Shown: positions 8,668 to 17,008, counted from the stretch's first letter. The stretch is 64,000 nucleotides of DNA from a bacterium (GCA_021371935.1 JAJFVF010000010.1:62001-126000); one strand, 5' to 3'. Made by a program: numbers and translations. Notes: generated from the letters alone by a model not told the origin.

Positions 8668-9765
8668 CTAGTGATGATTCTCCTCTCCGTTCCAAACCAA
8701 CTTTCCTGTTCGATCTATGTAGCATGGCTTTCCGCCAAATTCAGGGTCAACAATCCAAACACGGGCTAAGCTATCTTTAAATTCTTCTGCTTCATAGAAC
8801 TGAGGCTGAATCACTATCTTGCCTGTCTTATCAATGTAGCCGTGTCTTCCGGGAAAAGTCGGCATATTTTGCCCTTGCTTAAATATAGGAGAGGCATCTT
8901 TTTTTGTGATCTCAACTACAGCGAGCCCTTCTGAAAAAGATTCAGCATTATCAAATTTTGCGTCTATAACTATCTTGCCAGCTTTGTCAATATAGCCATC
9001 CTTCCAGTCTTTACTGATAACAGCTAAACCTTCCGAGAAGTCGTCTGCGCTTTCAAATTGTGGTGCAATTACTCTCATTCCAGTTTTGTCGATAAATCCG
9101 TGATTCCGTGTCCCTGATTCTTCAAATTGCGCTAATCCTTCTGAGAATTTATCCGGCTCGGAACCTAGCCCTTCTATAACATACGTGCCAGTTTTATCGA
9201 TATATCCTGCTTTCCATGCCTTGTCGAATTCCATAACACCGGCTAATCCTTCCGAAAATGGACCTGCGCACTCAAATTTGTTGTTAATTGCCTGATGTCC
9301 GTTCTTGTCTATATATATGCTGTAGCCATTCCATGCATTACCTGCTACTACTACGGCCAGCCCATCATAGAAAGAATTGGCGAAATCATAAGTAGCAGGA
9401 ATGACCATTTTTCCAGTTTTATCCAGATATCCCCACTTTCCCATGCGCTGATCCCCAATCTGTACCGCTGCGAGTCCTTCGGAAAATTCAAATATCTGAG
9501 AATATTTAAGTTCGATCACTATGTTACCGGCTTTATCTATGCAGCCGAACTTCCTAGAGTCACCATGACCAGTGCCTACGACAGCCAGCCCTTCATAGAA
9601 ATAATCAGCACAGTTATATTGGGGTTTGATAACAATATGACCGTTCTTGTCTATGTAGCCCCACTTTCCTTTTACATCAACGGGAAAAAGTGGAGGATTA
9701 TCAGACGCTATTGCTGCTGATAGATTAAGAAGAATCACAACTGCTAGGACAATAAAAAGTCTCAT
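8668..9765 (-). CDS. Secreted WG-repeat protein (8 repeats)
   Basis: 365 residues with a signal peptide (MRLFIVLAVVILLNLSAAIA). The mature part is eight full WG (KWG-type) repeats of about 38-45 residues and a partial ninth. Each has the core GYIDKTGKIVI, a variable strand, and FSEGLAVV. The repeats are beta-rich and are thought to form a solenoid or propeller for binding. It starts behind AGGAGGG, 10 nt after the stop of a longer WG paralogue, so the two are an operon and a tandem duplication. No enzymatic domain is seen. The protein is exported to the periplasm or outside; the ligand is unknown. Confidence 0.88.
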   Translation of the reverse strand: MRLFIVLAVVILLNLSAAIASDNPPLFPVDVKGKWGYIDKNGHIVIKPQYNCADYFYEGLAVVGTGHGDSRKFGCIDKAGNIVIELKYSQIFEFSEGLAAVQIGDQRMGKWGYLDKTGKMVIPATYDFANSFYDGLAVVVAGNAWNGYSIYIDKNGHQAINNKFECAGPFSEGLAGVMEFDKAWKAGYIDKTGTYVIEGLGSEPDKFSEGLAQFEESGTRNHGFIDKTGMRVIAPQFESADDFSEGLAVISKDWKDGYIDKAGKIVIDAKFDNAESFSEGLAVVEITKKDASPIFKQGQNMPTFPGRHGYIDKTGKIVIQPQFYEAEEFKDSLARVWIVDPEFGGKPCYIDRTGKLVWNGEENHH

Positions 9766-9775
9766 ATCTACCCTC

Positions 9776-11902
9776 CTATTTTTCCCAGGCTACCCCGGCT
9801 ATGCCGCAGGAGAAATCACCGGCTCCGTCATATTGCGGTTTTATAACCATATGGCCTTTTGAGTTTATATAGCCCCACTTATTTCCTACTCTCACAGCGG
9901 CGAGGCCATCACTGAATTCACGGGCGAAAGCGAATTTAGGTTTTATTACGGTTTTGCCGTTCTTGTCCATATAGCCCCAAATGAACTTGTCACGGAGTTC
10001 TTCTGGCATCATAGGCATAAGGCTATCGCAGAAATAGCCCGAATCGGAGTACGGAAGCTCAAAATTGGGAGGAATCACAATCTTACCGGTTTTGTCGATA
10101 AATGCATTATTATCATTAATAGAGCCAAGATTTACTAAAGCACGACCTCCATAAAACCCTTCGGCTTTGTCGAATTGAGGCTCGATCACCCATTTACCTG
10201 TTTTGTCGATATAACCATACTTGTCATCGATTTCAACAGCGGCCAGCCCTTCTGAAAAAGGGGTTGCATCATCAAACCGAGGCTCTATGACAATTTTGCC
10301 GGATTTATCGATGTAGCCGTAGTTTATATCCTCCATCTCGAAATAATCGCCCGCTTTCAGAGGAGAGTTGGGATCCATAAGTATTCTGTACTGTGCCAAC
10401 TCTTCTGTAACAAGCACATTCTTCTTTGTATCAACTCCGAAAACAGCCAGCCCATCAGAGAAAGAGAAGCCTGGAACCTGAGTGTTTTTGAGTTTAGGAG
10501 GAATGACAAATTCTCCCTTATGGTTTATATAGCCATCTTTTTCGTCGATGCTGACCCAGGCAAGGCCTTCATGAAACTCAGCGGCATTATCGAACTGAGG
10601 CTTGATAACCGTTTTTCCCTTTTTATCTATATAACCCCAAGTGCCTACATAGAAATCACCGTAGCCTACTGGTATAAGCCCCTCCGAGCACTTCCCAACG
10701 ACATCGAACTGTGGCTTTATAACAAGTTTGCCCGTGTTATCGATAAAGCCCCACTTGCCGGTTATTTCATCTCCCATTCGTACAGGCGCAAGTCCTTCGC
10801 AAGCAACACCAACCTGATCATATTTCTGCTTTGTTATAACCTTGCCGTTTTTATTGATGTATCCATACTTCCCTTTGGGCTTGTCAGGCATTATGACAAC
10901 TGCCAGGCCTTCCGAGAAATCGAATACCTGTTTATAAGGAAGCGGACCCAGCACCTCTTTCCCTGTCTTGTCGACAAATAAATTCCTCGATCCGATTTTA
11001 GCCTGGGCAAGGTCTTCATGAAAATCGCCGGTTATCGACAGCTTGCGCATCTGCAAGCAGCTATTCTTCAGCACAATTTTCCCACTCTTGTCGAAATACT
11101 CTCTGCCATCGGGACCATCAATTGATGCAAGGCCCTCTGAGAAGCTGCTGGCGAAACCACCTTCCTTTGGCCCGATAACGATTTTGCCTGTCTTGTCGAT
11201 GTATGCCCATTTCATTTTAAAGGATTCAAAGCTGAGCCGGACTAGCGCTAAACCTTCAGAAAAGGGTTTTGCATCATAGAATTGAGGTTCTATTACCATC
11301 TTGCCCGACTTATCTATAAAACCCCACTTGCCGGTCAAGAGATTACCTGTCATCACAGGGGCAAGACCCTCTGAAAAATCACCTGCATTGATGTATTGAG
11401 GTTCTATAATCATATTGCCGGCTTTATCTATGAACCCCCAGTTCTCAGGAATAGCCTCAAAAGTCACACGAGCCAGCCCATCCGAGAAATCTCCGGCTCT
11501 AAAGAACTGAGGCTTGATAATAAATATTCCTGTCTTATCTATGAAACCCGTGTCGATCTGGTTGGTTGCTACTGCTGCAAGACCCTCTGAAAACTTTTGA
11601 GCGCTATCGAATTTAGTTGGAATTACGACTTTACCGGTCTTATCGATAAAACCTGATTTGGAATTATACAAACCACCGGTCTTGATTACGGCGAGGCCAT
11701 CATGAAACGTTTCGGCCCATCCGTAGTTTGCAGAGATTACGATTTTACCGGTTTTGTCGATATAGCCGCACTTTACATTTGGCTGAACCTCGTAACCCAT
11801 ATCCGATTCAAGATATGGTCCCTGTCTGTAAGGTTCACACTCAGCTCGAATTACTAGAGACAACATGATAATGCAAATTATCAATCTCACTAATTTCTTC
11901 AT
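9776..11902 (-). CDS. Secreted WG-repeat protein (about 17 repeats)
   Basis: 708 residues with a signal peptide (MKKLVRLIICIIMLSLVIRA) and about 17 WG repeats covering the whole mature protein. Most follow GFIDKTGKxVIxPQF...FSEGLAxV; repeats 6, 7, 12 and 15 carry insertions of several residues. It is a longer paralogue of the next gene. Signal, repeat spacing and residue conservation indicate a functional exported repeat protein. It starts behind AAGGATAAG. The DNA of the repeats is diverged, so the array is old rather than recently expanded. Confidence 0.88.
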   Translation of the reverse strand: MKKLVRLIICIIMLSLVIRAECEPYRQGPYLESDMGYEVQPNVKCGYIDKTGKIVISANYGWAETFHDGLAVIKTGGLYNSKSGFIDKTGKVVIPTKFDSAQKFSEGLAAVATNQIDTGFIDKTGIFIIKPQFFRAGDFSDGLARVTFEAIPENWGFIDKAGNMIIEPQYINAGDFSEGLAPVMTGNLLTGKWGFIDKSGKMVIEPQFYDAKPFSEGLALVRLSFESFKMKWAYIDKTGKIVIGPKEGGFASSFSEGLASIDGPDGREYFDKSGKIVLKNSCLQMRKLSITGDFHEDLAQAKIGSRNLFVDKTGKEVLGPLPYKQVFDFSEGLAVVIMPDKPKGKYGYINKNGKVITKQKYDQVGVACEGLAPVRMGDEITGKWGFIDNTGKLVIKPQFDVVGKCSEGLIPVGYGDFYVGTWGYIDKKGKTVIKPQFDNAAEFHEGLAWVSIDEKDGYINHKGEFVIPPKLKNTQVPGFSFSDGLAVFGVDTKKNVLVTEELAQYRILMDPNSPLKAGDYFEMEDINYGYIDKSGKIVIEPRFDDATPFSEGLAAVEIDDKYGYIDKTGKWVIEPQFDKAEGFYGGRALVNLGSINDNNAFIDKTGKIVIPPNFELPYSDSGYFCDSLMPMMPEELRDKFIWGYMDKNGKTVIKPKFAFAREFSDGLAAVRVGNKWGYINSKGHMVIKPQYDGAGDFSCGIAGVAWEK

Positions 11903-11989
11903 TACAGCTTATCCTTCTAATCCCCAGTTTATTTACTCCGCTGGATCTCAAAATCTACGATTTCCCACCATGCTTACGCAGCAGATCGG

Positions 11990-12285
11990 CTATCTTTTCA
12001 TTCTTGCCTCTACAACAATCTGCAGCGGAGTTTTCCAATATTTTGGACCGCCTAGTCCAAATGGTACATTGACCATGATTTCACGAGATAATAGCAATTC
12101 CACAAACTCGACATTCCCTGACATAATTGCACGATGTAAGGGAATGTCACCACCCATAGGCGAGTGCTTACCGACATCCGCTCCGGAATCCAACAGCAAT
12201 CTGGCTGCAGCCAACTGTCCATGTTCTGCAGCGCGGAGAAGAGGGTAAAGCCATCACGATTTTGACTGTTGACATCTACTGTCAA
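11990..12285 (-). pseudogene. Frameshifted ankyrin-repeat remnant
   Basis: Two overlapping minus frames together give an ankyrin pattern. The first reads VDVNSQNRDGFT, then the second, one base out of step near 12240, reads LLRAAEHGQLAAARLLLDSG and continues with GGDIPLHRAIMSGNVEFVEL. One lost base at the DGFT-P-LL junction explains the break. The piece begins right after the stop of the upstream membrane-protein gene, has no good start codon, and ends at 11990 after about three repeats. A sequencing error is the alternative. Confidence 0.65.
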
Positions 12286-12297
12286 CCGATTAATGGT

Positions 12298-12585
12298 TTA
12301 TGTCTTACTTATGCTACAGAGTCCATGAATTCCCGTGCCTGCCAGAATGGAACCTAACATCGCCCAGACACCATCAGCAAATAGATTGATCCGATGAATA
12401 TTCTGCTTGGCGTGAGCAACAAAGAGGTTGTGCATGCTTGAATTTGATGCGGCTACAATTTCATATTGTCGATATGAATCTTGAAGAGCAACCCAGTCTT
12501 TGAGTGCATAATGCGAGCAAATTGCAGCTACAAGAATGCCGGGAATGATGAGCAATAAAACCAATATGATCCTTTTAGTCATCAT
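12298..12585 (-). CDS. Small two-helix membrane protein, unknown
   Basis: 95 residues with a strong N-terminal hydrophobic helix (about residues 5-24, RIILVLLLIIPGILVAAICS), a polar middle with several His and Gln, and a second weaker helix (about residues 70-90). It has AGGA 6 nt before ATG and overlaps the 31-residue peptide gene upstream by 4 nt (ATGA type). It is part of the packed 12.3-16.7 kb operon. No family recognised. Confidence 0.65.
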   Translation of the reverse strand: MMTKRIILVLLLIIPGILVAAICSHYALKDWVALQDSYRQYEIVAASNSSMHNLFVAHAKQNIHRINLFADGVWAMLGSILAGTGIHGLCSISKT

Positions 12586-12677
12586 AGTAGTTCCTGTTTT
12601 CCATACAATGCTGATAGTAATAATCCAAATAGAATACTTGTGATAATCACAGTTATGGCAGATAGCAATACCTTCAT
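12582..12677 (-). CDS. 31-residue membrane peptide
   Basis: A short frame, ATG at 12677, encodes a peptide that is almost wholly one hydrophobic helix (MKVLLSAITVIITSILFGLL) ending YGKQELL. GAGGT precedes the start, the ATG lies 4 nt after the upstream stop, and the stop overlaps the next ATG. The tight coupling on both sides is the main argument that it is translated. Function unknown. Confidence 0.55.
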   Translation of the reverse strand: MKVLLSAITVIITSILFGLLLSALYGKQELL

Positions 12678-12680
12678 GCT

Positions 12681-13505
12681 TTACCTCTGTTCATCGGTTT
12701 TTGGGTTCCACACTGACGCTCGATTAAGCAGGCATGCTGTTACGTGCTCATCGACAAAAGCCGCATACGGATAGGGATTATATGACTTAGGCATTAGTAA
12801 CTCTTGACCACCAGATAAATTTCTGCCTGAAACAGACTCGAAAATCATGATCGTGTGTCCAGAATCCTTTACGTCTTTTAGGTTGCATCCATTTAATTGT
12901 CTGTTGAAGGCGTATGATGGCAGCTTCTTATCACGAGCAATTGGGCAGATCCATATCTGCTCGTCTGGGCACAACCTCCCCGCCGTTTTGTTAATCTCTG
13001 AAATGTAAGGCCTAAGAGAATCGTTCCAATGTTTTTCAGGAGGGAATTTGCCGGAGTGATCGTCGCAATAACTAATCATTGCTGTGCTTAGCACATGCAA
13101 GTGATAAACTCGCATTCGCCTTATTTGGTTTCCACGGACTATCATCAGGTTAGGTTTTTCATAGAACAACATCATCGCCATACTAATGCATGCAAGAACA
13201 ATAGCAAGCCAAGCTGTTCGATTTTCTCTCTTCATTGAGGGATGTTTGGTCCGAACTATGGCTGTAATCCCAAGAATAATGGCAATAAGTGCGCCAGAAG
13301 TGATAATTGAAACCACAATAACTCTGTATTCCGATCTACTATCTGGAATTACGGAGATTGCAAGTGTTGGCGCAAAGATAAGGGTAAATATCAGCAGAAC
13401 AACTGATAACAACACAGATGAATGTAGATGTATTTTATAACTCTTTGCACAAGCGCCTGCTTCTATAGTCGGTTTTTTGTCCGTCACTAGATTTGTCTCC
13501 ACCAT
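12681..13505 (-). CDS. DUF4190-like membrane protein with pseudopilin-like C-terminus (I)
   Basis: About 274 residues. The N-terminal part has three hydrophobic helices; the middle (ILGITAIVRTKHPSM...RTAWLAIVLA) resembles the DUF4190 membrane module. The C-terminal 140 residues look like the globular part of H-X9-DG pseudopilins: a helix with HLHVLSTAMISYCDDHSGKF, a CP...ICP pair, and the end motif AAFVDEHVTACLL in place of the usual FxDGHV. The classical prepilin peptide GFTLIELL is absent. The start is uncertain: ATG 13505 is given, but GTG 13487 behind GGTGGAG is possible. A paralogue lies at 14039..15016. Confidence 0.7.
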   Translation of the reverse strand: MVETNLVTDKKPTIEAGACAKSYKIHLHSSVLLSVVLLIFTLIFAPTLAISVIPDSRSEYRVIVVSIITSGALIAIILGITAIVRTKHPSMKRENRTAWLAIVLACISMAMMLFYEKPNLMIVRGNQIRRMRVYHLHVLSTAMISYCDDHSGKFPPEKHWNDSLRPYISEINKTAGRLCPDEQIWICPIARDKKLPSYAFNRQLNGCNLKDVKDSGHTIMIFESVSGRNLSGGQELLMPKSYNPYPYAAFVDEHVTACLLNRASVWNPKTDEQR

Positions 13506-13604
13506 TCTTATGGCTGTCAAACAGAATATGCTACAAAACTCATACGGTCGTTAAGCACACAATTGCTATTGACACAACAGAAATTATCATGTGCGATCTT
13601 GCTG

Positions 13605-14039
13605 TTATTCCACTACCTCATTTCTATGATGAATATCACAGAATTTGCGCTGTATTGTTGATTTACCTCCCAACGTTCCCCATAAAATCGAAGCAATCGC
13701 GCCACCTACCCAGTAGGCTGCGACATCCCATGGGTCCCCTACTGTTTTTGGCAGAAAGCCGGTCAATCCTGGTGCTATCATTTCAAAAAATATCGACCAG
13801 ATGATCAGATGGACTATCACCTCAAACCGAGTAGGAGGACCATCATGCCAGCGAATCCTCAATTTCCGGTGAAACCACAAAACCGGCGGCAACCAGAACG
13901 GTATGCAGATCAGATCATTAAAATAGCAGTGAAAAAACGCCATCGGTGTTATTGGCTTGATAATGAACCTGTTCATAAAATAAAGCACGAATACCGATAT
14001 AAATATTGGGTCACGGCAATATAGGAACTTACGCTTCAT
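13605..14039 (-). CDS. VanZ-like small membrane protein
   Basis: 144 residues from the ATG at 14039, whose A is the last base of the preceding gene's TGA stop. Three hydrophobic segments are seen; the last contains GDPWDVAAYWVGG, which recalls the D-x-x-D-V-x-A-Y-x-x-G motif of VanZ-like proteins. Conserved His/Cys/Asp residues (FFHCYFNDLICIPFWLP) lie in the middle. The role is unknown; VanZ-like families are often envelope-linked. The 13521..13604 gap to the next gene could hold a tiny hydrophobic peptide, but nothing firm. Confidence 0.6.
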   Translation of the reverse strand: MKRKFLYCRDPIFISVFVLYFMNRFIIKPITPMAFFHCYFNDLICIPFWLPPVLWFHRKLRIRWHDGPPTRFEVIVHLIIWSIFFEMIAPGLTGFLPKTVGDPWDVAAYWVGGAIASILWGTLGGKSTIQRKFCDIHHRNEVVE

Positions 14040-15016
14040 CAGTAATCCACCCATTTCTTTGGGTTCCAGAATGCACCTTTTTTGATAGCCTGAGGATTCA
14101 GAGAATCTATTTTTCCTAACGCGCTCGCAGGCATATTGAACCAAGCAGGTTCACCAACCCCGCTTTTCGGCAACGGCTCAGTTGGAATCTCAGCAGAAGT
14201 GTAGCCACTGCTCTTGATGGCATTAGCTTTTACATGTGAATCAATGTATGCGCAATTGATTATTGTTTCTTCTACTAATCCACTTTGTGGAGCATAGTGC
14301 CAACTCTCTCGCTCGTAGAGAATTATCTGATCGGCAGGATACGGAAAATCCTTCAGTTTCTTGAATCCACCGTACCAAGCTCTATCAACAGCTGCTTTCC
14401 AATAATAGGAGACACATGTTTTTGAACCGCCGCTGACAGCCCGATCGGACGGGCACCAGAAAGCCGAGTGATCTTTGATATACGGATCGGTCAGCACAGG
14501 CCAGCTTCTTCTTATGGCTTGTGCGTCGCCTCGTTTTTTTGCATAGTTGACAAAGTCTTTCTTGTTCCATCTATCTGATCGTCCATACAAAAGTGAACTT
14601 GGAAGAGTTCCATCATAGTCCTCGGCATACAACTGAATTGCTATTGCGAGCGTTTTCATATTGTTTTGACAAGCGGATTTATAGGCTACCGGGGTGCCAT
14701 TTTGCGACATACCGAGGTCAAGCCAGATGATCAGACTGGCGGGGATTCCAACAAATATCGCCGCAAGCGCATAGTTCCTCCCTCTATGGACAATATGGCC
14801 GGGTCCTGTAAAAGCAAGTGCGATTATGGCCAACCCGACTGCTGTAGGAGCCATATAGCGTATTACTGCAGTATAAATTTCAAACCCCAATCCGGCGCGA
14901 CAGTAAATGGTATCTACAACTGACCCCAAATAAAAAAGATGAAGGACAGGAGCGCCGACAGCGATACAATATGAAATTATAGCGAGTCTACGGATGAATT
15001 TAGCTCGTGTGGTCAT
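14039..15016 (-). CDS. DUF4190-like membrane protein with pseudopilin-like C-terminus (II)
   Basis: 325 residues from the ATG at 15016, chosen because GGAGGG lies 5 nt before it. Three N-terminal helices include the DUF4190-like VGLAIIALAFTGPGHIVHRG. After about residue 115 a globular part begins with ACQNNMKTLAIAIQLYAEDY, the typical continuation of H-X9-DG pseudopilins, followed by AFWCPSD, a YPADQIILYERESWH segment and INCAYIDSHVKANA (the FxDGHV position, Gly changed to Ser). The prepilin helix seems to be replaced by a multi-helix anchor. The protein should sit in the inner membrane with its globular part outside. Confidence 0.75.
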   Translation of the reverse strand: MTTRAKFIRRLAIISYCIAVGAPVLHLFYLGSVVDTIYCRAGLGFEIYTAVIRYMAPTAVGLAIIALAFTGPGHIVHRGRNYALAAIFVGIPASLIIWLDLGMSQNGTPVAYKSACQNNMKTLAIAIQLYAEDYDGTLPSSLLYGRSDRWNKKDFVNYAKKRGDAQAIRRSWPVLTDPYIKDHSAFWCPSDRAVSGGSKTCVSYYWKAAVDRAWYGGFKKLKDFPYPADQIILYERESWHYAPQSGLVEETIINCAYIDSHVKANAIKSSGYTSAEIPTEPLPKSGVGEPAWFNMPASALGKIDSLNPQAIKKGAFWNPKKWVDY

Positions 15017-15029
15017 TACACCCTCCATC

Positions 15030-15170
15030 TCAATGTCCTGAGTACGCTGTTGTGATAATGATAAAGCCAATCACAAAAGCCAGAAATACTACGCTGCATC
15101 CATAAAGCGCCAGGTTGCCGAATGAGGGATCAGGCTTGCCATGCTGGTCATTATGTTGCTCGTCGTTCAT
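15030..15170 (-). CDS. 46-residue single-helix protein (SGH tail)
   Basis: The frame runs from ATG 15170 to TGA 15030. Residues 1-18 are polar (MNDEQHNDQHGKPDPSFG), followed by one membrane helix and the end TAYSGH. GAGAGGT lies upstream, the next gene starts 13 nt after the stop, and the layout matches the peptide at 15590..15727 (polar DPK/DPS head, YG before the helix, SGH at the end), so the two are probably paralogues. Function unknown. Confidence 0.6.
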   Translation of the reverse strand: MNDEQHNDQHGKPDPSFGNLALYGCSVVFLAFVIGFIIITTAYSGH

Positions 15171-15184
15171 TTTTACACTACCTC

Positions 15185-15568
15185 TCAAATAATAGCTCCT
15201 TCACTCCTAAGCCAAACCATACATGCCTGCAAGATGAATAAACCAACTGTGATAATTGCACCGATGATGATCCCTGCATAAGCATAATTTTTTCCTCGAA
15301 TAGGTTCCTGGCTTTTCTGAATTCGCCTTAAAGCTATAATGCCAAGGATCAATCCGAAGGGCGCGAGGTAAAACGGCAGGAATGCATAACCAGTCGTATC
15401 CTGAGGGCCGGGGCTGTTCGAATTGATGAAGATGTTTATAGCGATACTCCAAGGAATGAAAACAGTCGGGCCGGCAACCGAAAGCACATATGCGACAACT
15501 GCCAGCATGCTGATCGTTTTTTTAGGTGCCGGTTCATATTCTATTGGGTGAAACTTTATTATCCGCAT
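15185..15568 (-). CDS. DUF4190-like membrane protein
   Basis: 127 residues with three hydrophobic helices (about residues 20-45, 65-80, 97-118). Between the last two lies LILGIIALRRIQKSQEPIRG followed by KNYAYAGIIIGAI, the DUF4190 signature (small helix, basic loop with RG, glycine-rich helix). It is the stand-alone version of the anchor seen in the two pseudopilin-like neighbours. The ribosome site before ATG 15568 is weak, so an internal start is possible. Confidence 0.7.
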   Translation of the reverse strand: MRIIKFHPIEYEPAPKKTISMLAVVAYVLSVAGPTVFIPWSIAINIFINSNSPGPQDTTGYAFLPFYLAPFGLILGIIALRRIQKSQEPIRGKNYAYAGIIIGAIITVGLFILQACMVWLRSEGAII

Positions 15569-15589
15569 AGTCTCTGATTTCCGTAATGA

Positions 15590-15727
15590 TTAATGATGCC
15601 CTGAATCCAGAACCAGGATAATCGGCGCAGTCATAATTGCTATTGCAATCATTATAGATCCGTACGTAATCAGGCTGGATAGAGTCGGTTTCTCTTCTTC
15701 CTCAGGTTCCTTTGGGTCATTTTTCAT
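15590..15727 (-). CDS. 45-residue single-helix protein (SGHH tail)
   Basis: ATG 15727 to TAA 15590. Acidic head MKNDPKEPEEEEKPTLSSL, then TYG, one membrane helix (IMIAIAIMTAPIILVL) and DSGHH at the end. It shares plan and ending with the peptide at 15030..15170. It is preceded by GAGGA about 7 nt upstream and lies 26 nt after the regulator gene. Confidence 0.6.
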   Translation of the reverse strand: MKNDPKEPEEEEKPTLSSLITYGSIMIAIAIMTAPIILVLDSGHH

Positions 15728-15753
15728 ATCAAAATCCTCACTGACCATTCTGA

Positions 15754-16050
15754 TTATCGAGTGGTTGATCCTTTCAATATGCTCTCCAGCTTCTTTACAT
15801 ATGCATCAAAGGCCTCTCGACCTTTGTCTGTTATCCTGTAGGTAGTTCGCGTTTTTTTGCCTGCGAATGATTTAATCACCTCAATCAGCCCTTTGTCCTC
15901 AAGAACAACAGAGTGAACCGATAGGTTGCCGTCGCTCAGGTTCAGCGTACGCTTCAGCGTTAAAAAATCACTTTCGCCGACTGCTGCCAGATGAGCCATT
16001 ATCGCAAGCCGCGTTTTCTGGTGTATTGTCTCGTCTATTTCGTAGTCCAT
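15754..16050 (-). CDS. Winged-helix transcriptional regulator (HTH_34 type)
   Basis: 98 residues, the whole protein being one winged-helix domain: TRLAIMAHLAAVGESDFLTL (helices 1-2), KRTLNLSDGNLSVHSVVLED (recognition helix) and KTRTTYRITDKGREAFDAYV (wing and dimer helix). This fits the PF13601/MarR-like small regulators, which usually sit next to a membrane-protein gene and repress their own operon. That is the case here: the membrane protein precedes it by 4 nt. A candidate operator is at 16678..16692. Confidence 0.88.
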   Translation of the reverse strand: MDYEIDETIHQKTRLAIMAHLAAVGESDFLTLKRTLNLSDGNLSVHSVVLEDKGLIEVIKSFAGKKTRTTYRITDKGREAFDAYVKKLESILKGSTTR

Positions 16051-16054
16051 TACA

Positions 16055-16651
16055 TCACCGGTGGTACTTCACTGCAATCCAGATACCAAATATGATCTGG
16101 TAAACACCAAACGAAAGGGCAAGCGCATAGAGACTATAAGGAACCCTTGACATAAAGAAAAGAGCAATTGTGCCTGTAATGAGCTGAATAATGCCATAGG
16201 TCCAAACTTCTTTTATACTAAAAAGCCCTGCAGAACACAGTGCGGCACCATAACCCAGAGCAAGAACCCCGGGTATTGCGTCGACTGCGCCATCAACCAG
16301 CGCTACAAGAGAAATTACAAAAGCTATAAAAACCCCAGGAAATACGGCTTTGATTATCTGAAAGCCAACAGGATTCCAAATCGTTGTCCCTTGCTTTCTT
16401 GCATTACGCCCGGCTAGCATGAAGTCTTCCGAGATTGCGAAGATAAATACAACAAGCCAGGTTACAAGGCTCCATTTGTTCTGATCAGCCAATGAAACAT
16501 TTACATATATCCAGTAGGTGGCGTATGTCCCGACCAGAGCTGCTATTCCTGAAAGCACCCCTGATAATCCGGTGAAGTGTGTGTATTTTGCTGAGCGCTC
16601 CATTATCTCGCGGATCAACTTAATGTCCTGTTCGGCTTGTGGCTTATTCAT
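16055..16651 (-). CDS. Six-helix membrane protein paired with regulator
   Basis: 198 residues. A short amphipathic N-terminus (QAEQDIKLIREIMERSAKY) is followed by about six membrane helices. I know this pairing with PF13601-type regulators from several phyla, but no biochemical role. It is the first gene of the operon running to about 12 kb, with a promoter directly upstream. Start ATG 16651 is preceded by GGAGAAA. Confidence 0.75.
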   Translation of the reverse strand: MNKPQAEQDIKLIREIMERSAKYTHFTGLSGVLSGIAALVGTYATYWIYVNVSLADQNKWSLVTWLVVFIFAISEDFMLAGRNARKQGTTIWNPVGFQIIKAVFPGVFIAFVISLVALVDGAVDAIPGVLALGYGAALCSAGLFSIKEVWTYGIIQLITGTIALFFMSRVPYSLYALALSFGVYQIIFGIWIAVKYHR

Positions 16652-16677
16652 AGTATTTCTCCAGCAGCTTTAGTTGA

Positions 16678-16700
16678 CAAAGCACTTTATATCTATTATA
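16678..16700 (-). promoter_or_regulatory. Promoter with operator-like motif for the 16.6-12 kb operon
   Basis: On the minus strand TATAAT (16700..16695) is followed within 2 nt by ATATAAAGTGCTTTG (16692..16678), where a bound repressor would block initiation. The motif recurs upstream of the 8470 gene with two changes. No clear -35 box is seen. The rest of 16652..16923 shows nothing convincing. Confidence 0.45.
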
Positions 16701-16923
16701 CTGCGTTTTAAAATTTTTTGTTCCGTAACTATATGTATTAATATTGCTAAGGAGTCAGAATTACCACTATTATCGACGAATAGTATTCTTCGTGGTGAGG
16801 AGATATTTGGCTGTCATCCAGCCAAAACTGTAAAGCGCGTCGGCATCAGTTTAGATATGTTGGCCTCCCATAGGAGATGAGAATGTGATTGCATCAGGCG
16901 TAAATACTCAATACAAAATACCT

Positions 16924-16999
16924 AACCCGGATTATGCGCTTACCGCATAATCCGGGTCTCTGAGAGCATTATTCACGTTCCTCGTGAATAATGCGGGCT
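16924..16999 (-). repeat. Two-hairpin 3'-end repeat, copy B
   Basis: Given here on the strand of the adjoining gene. Hairpin with arms ATTATTCACG/CGTGAATAAT (16968..16977 and 16983..16992), the link, then a perfect 14-bp stem ACCCGGATTATGCG (16925..16938) with its complement (16944..16957). It lies 9 nt beyond the stop of the SpoIIE-type gene and should act as its terminator. Confidence 0.8.
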
Positions 17000-17008
17000 A
17001 ATATAAAA

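Noticed and set aside
16674-16880. Plus-strand 68-residue frame before the SpoIIE-type gene
   Set aside because: No ribosome site, no recognisable domain, and it begins inside the minus-strand promoter.
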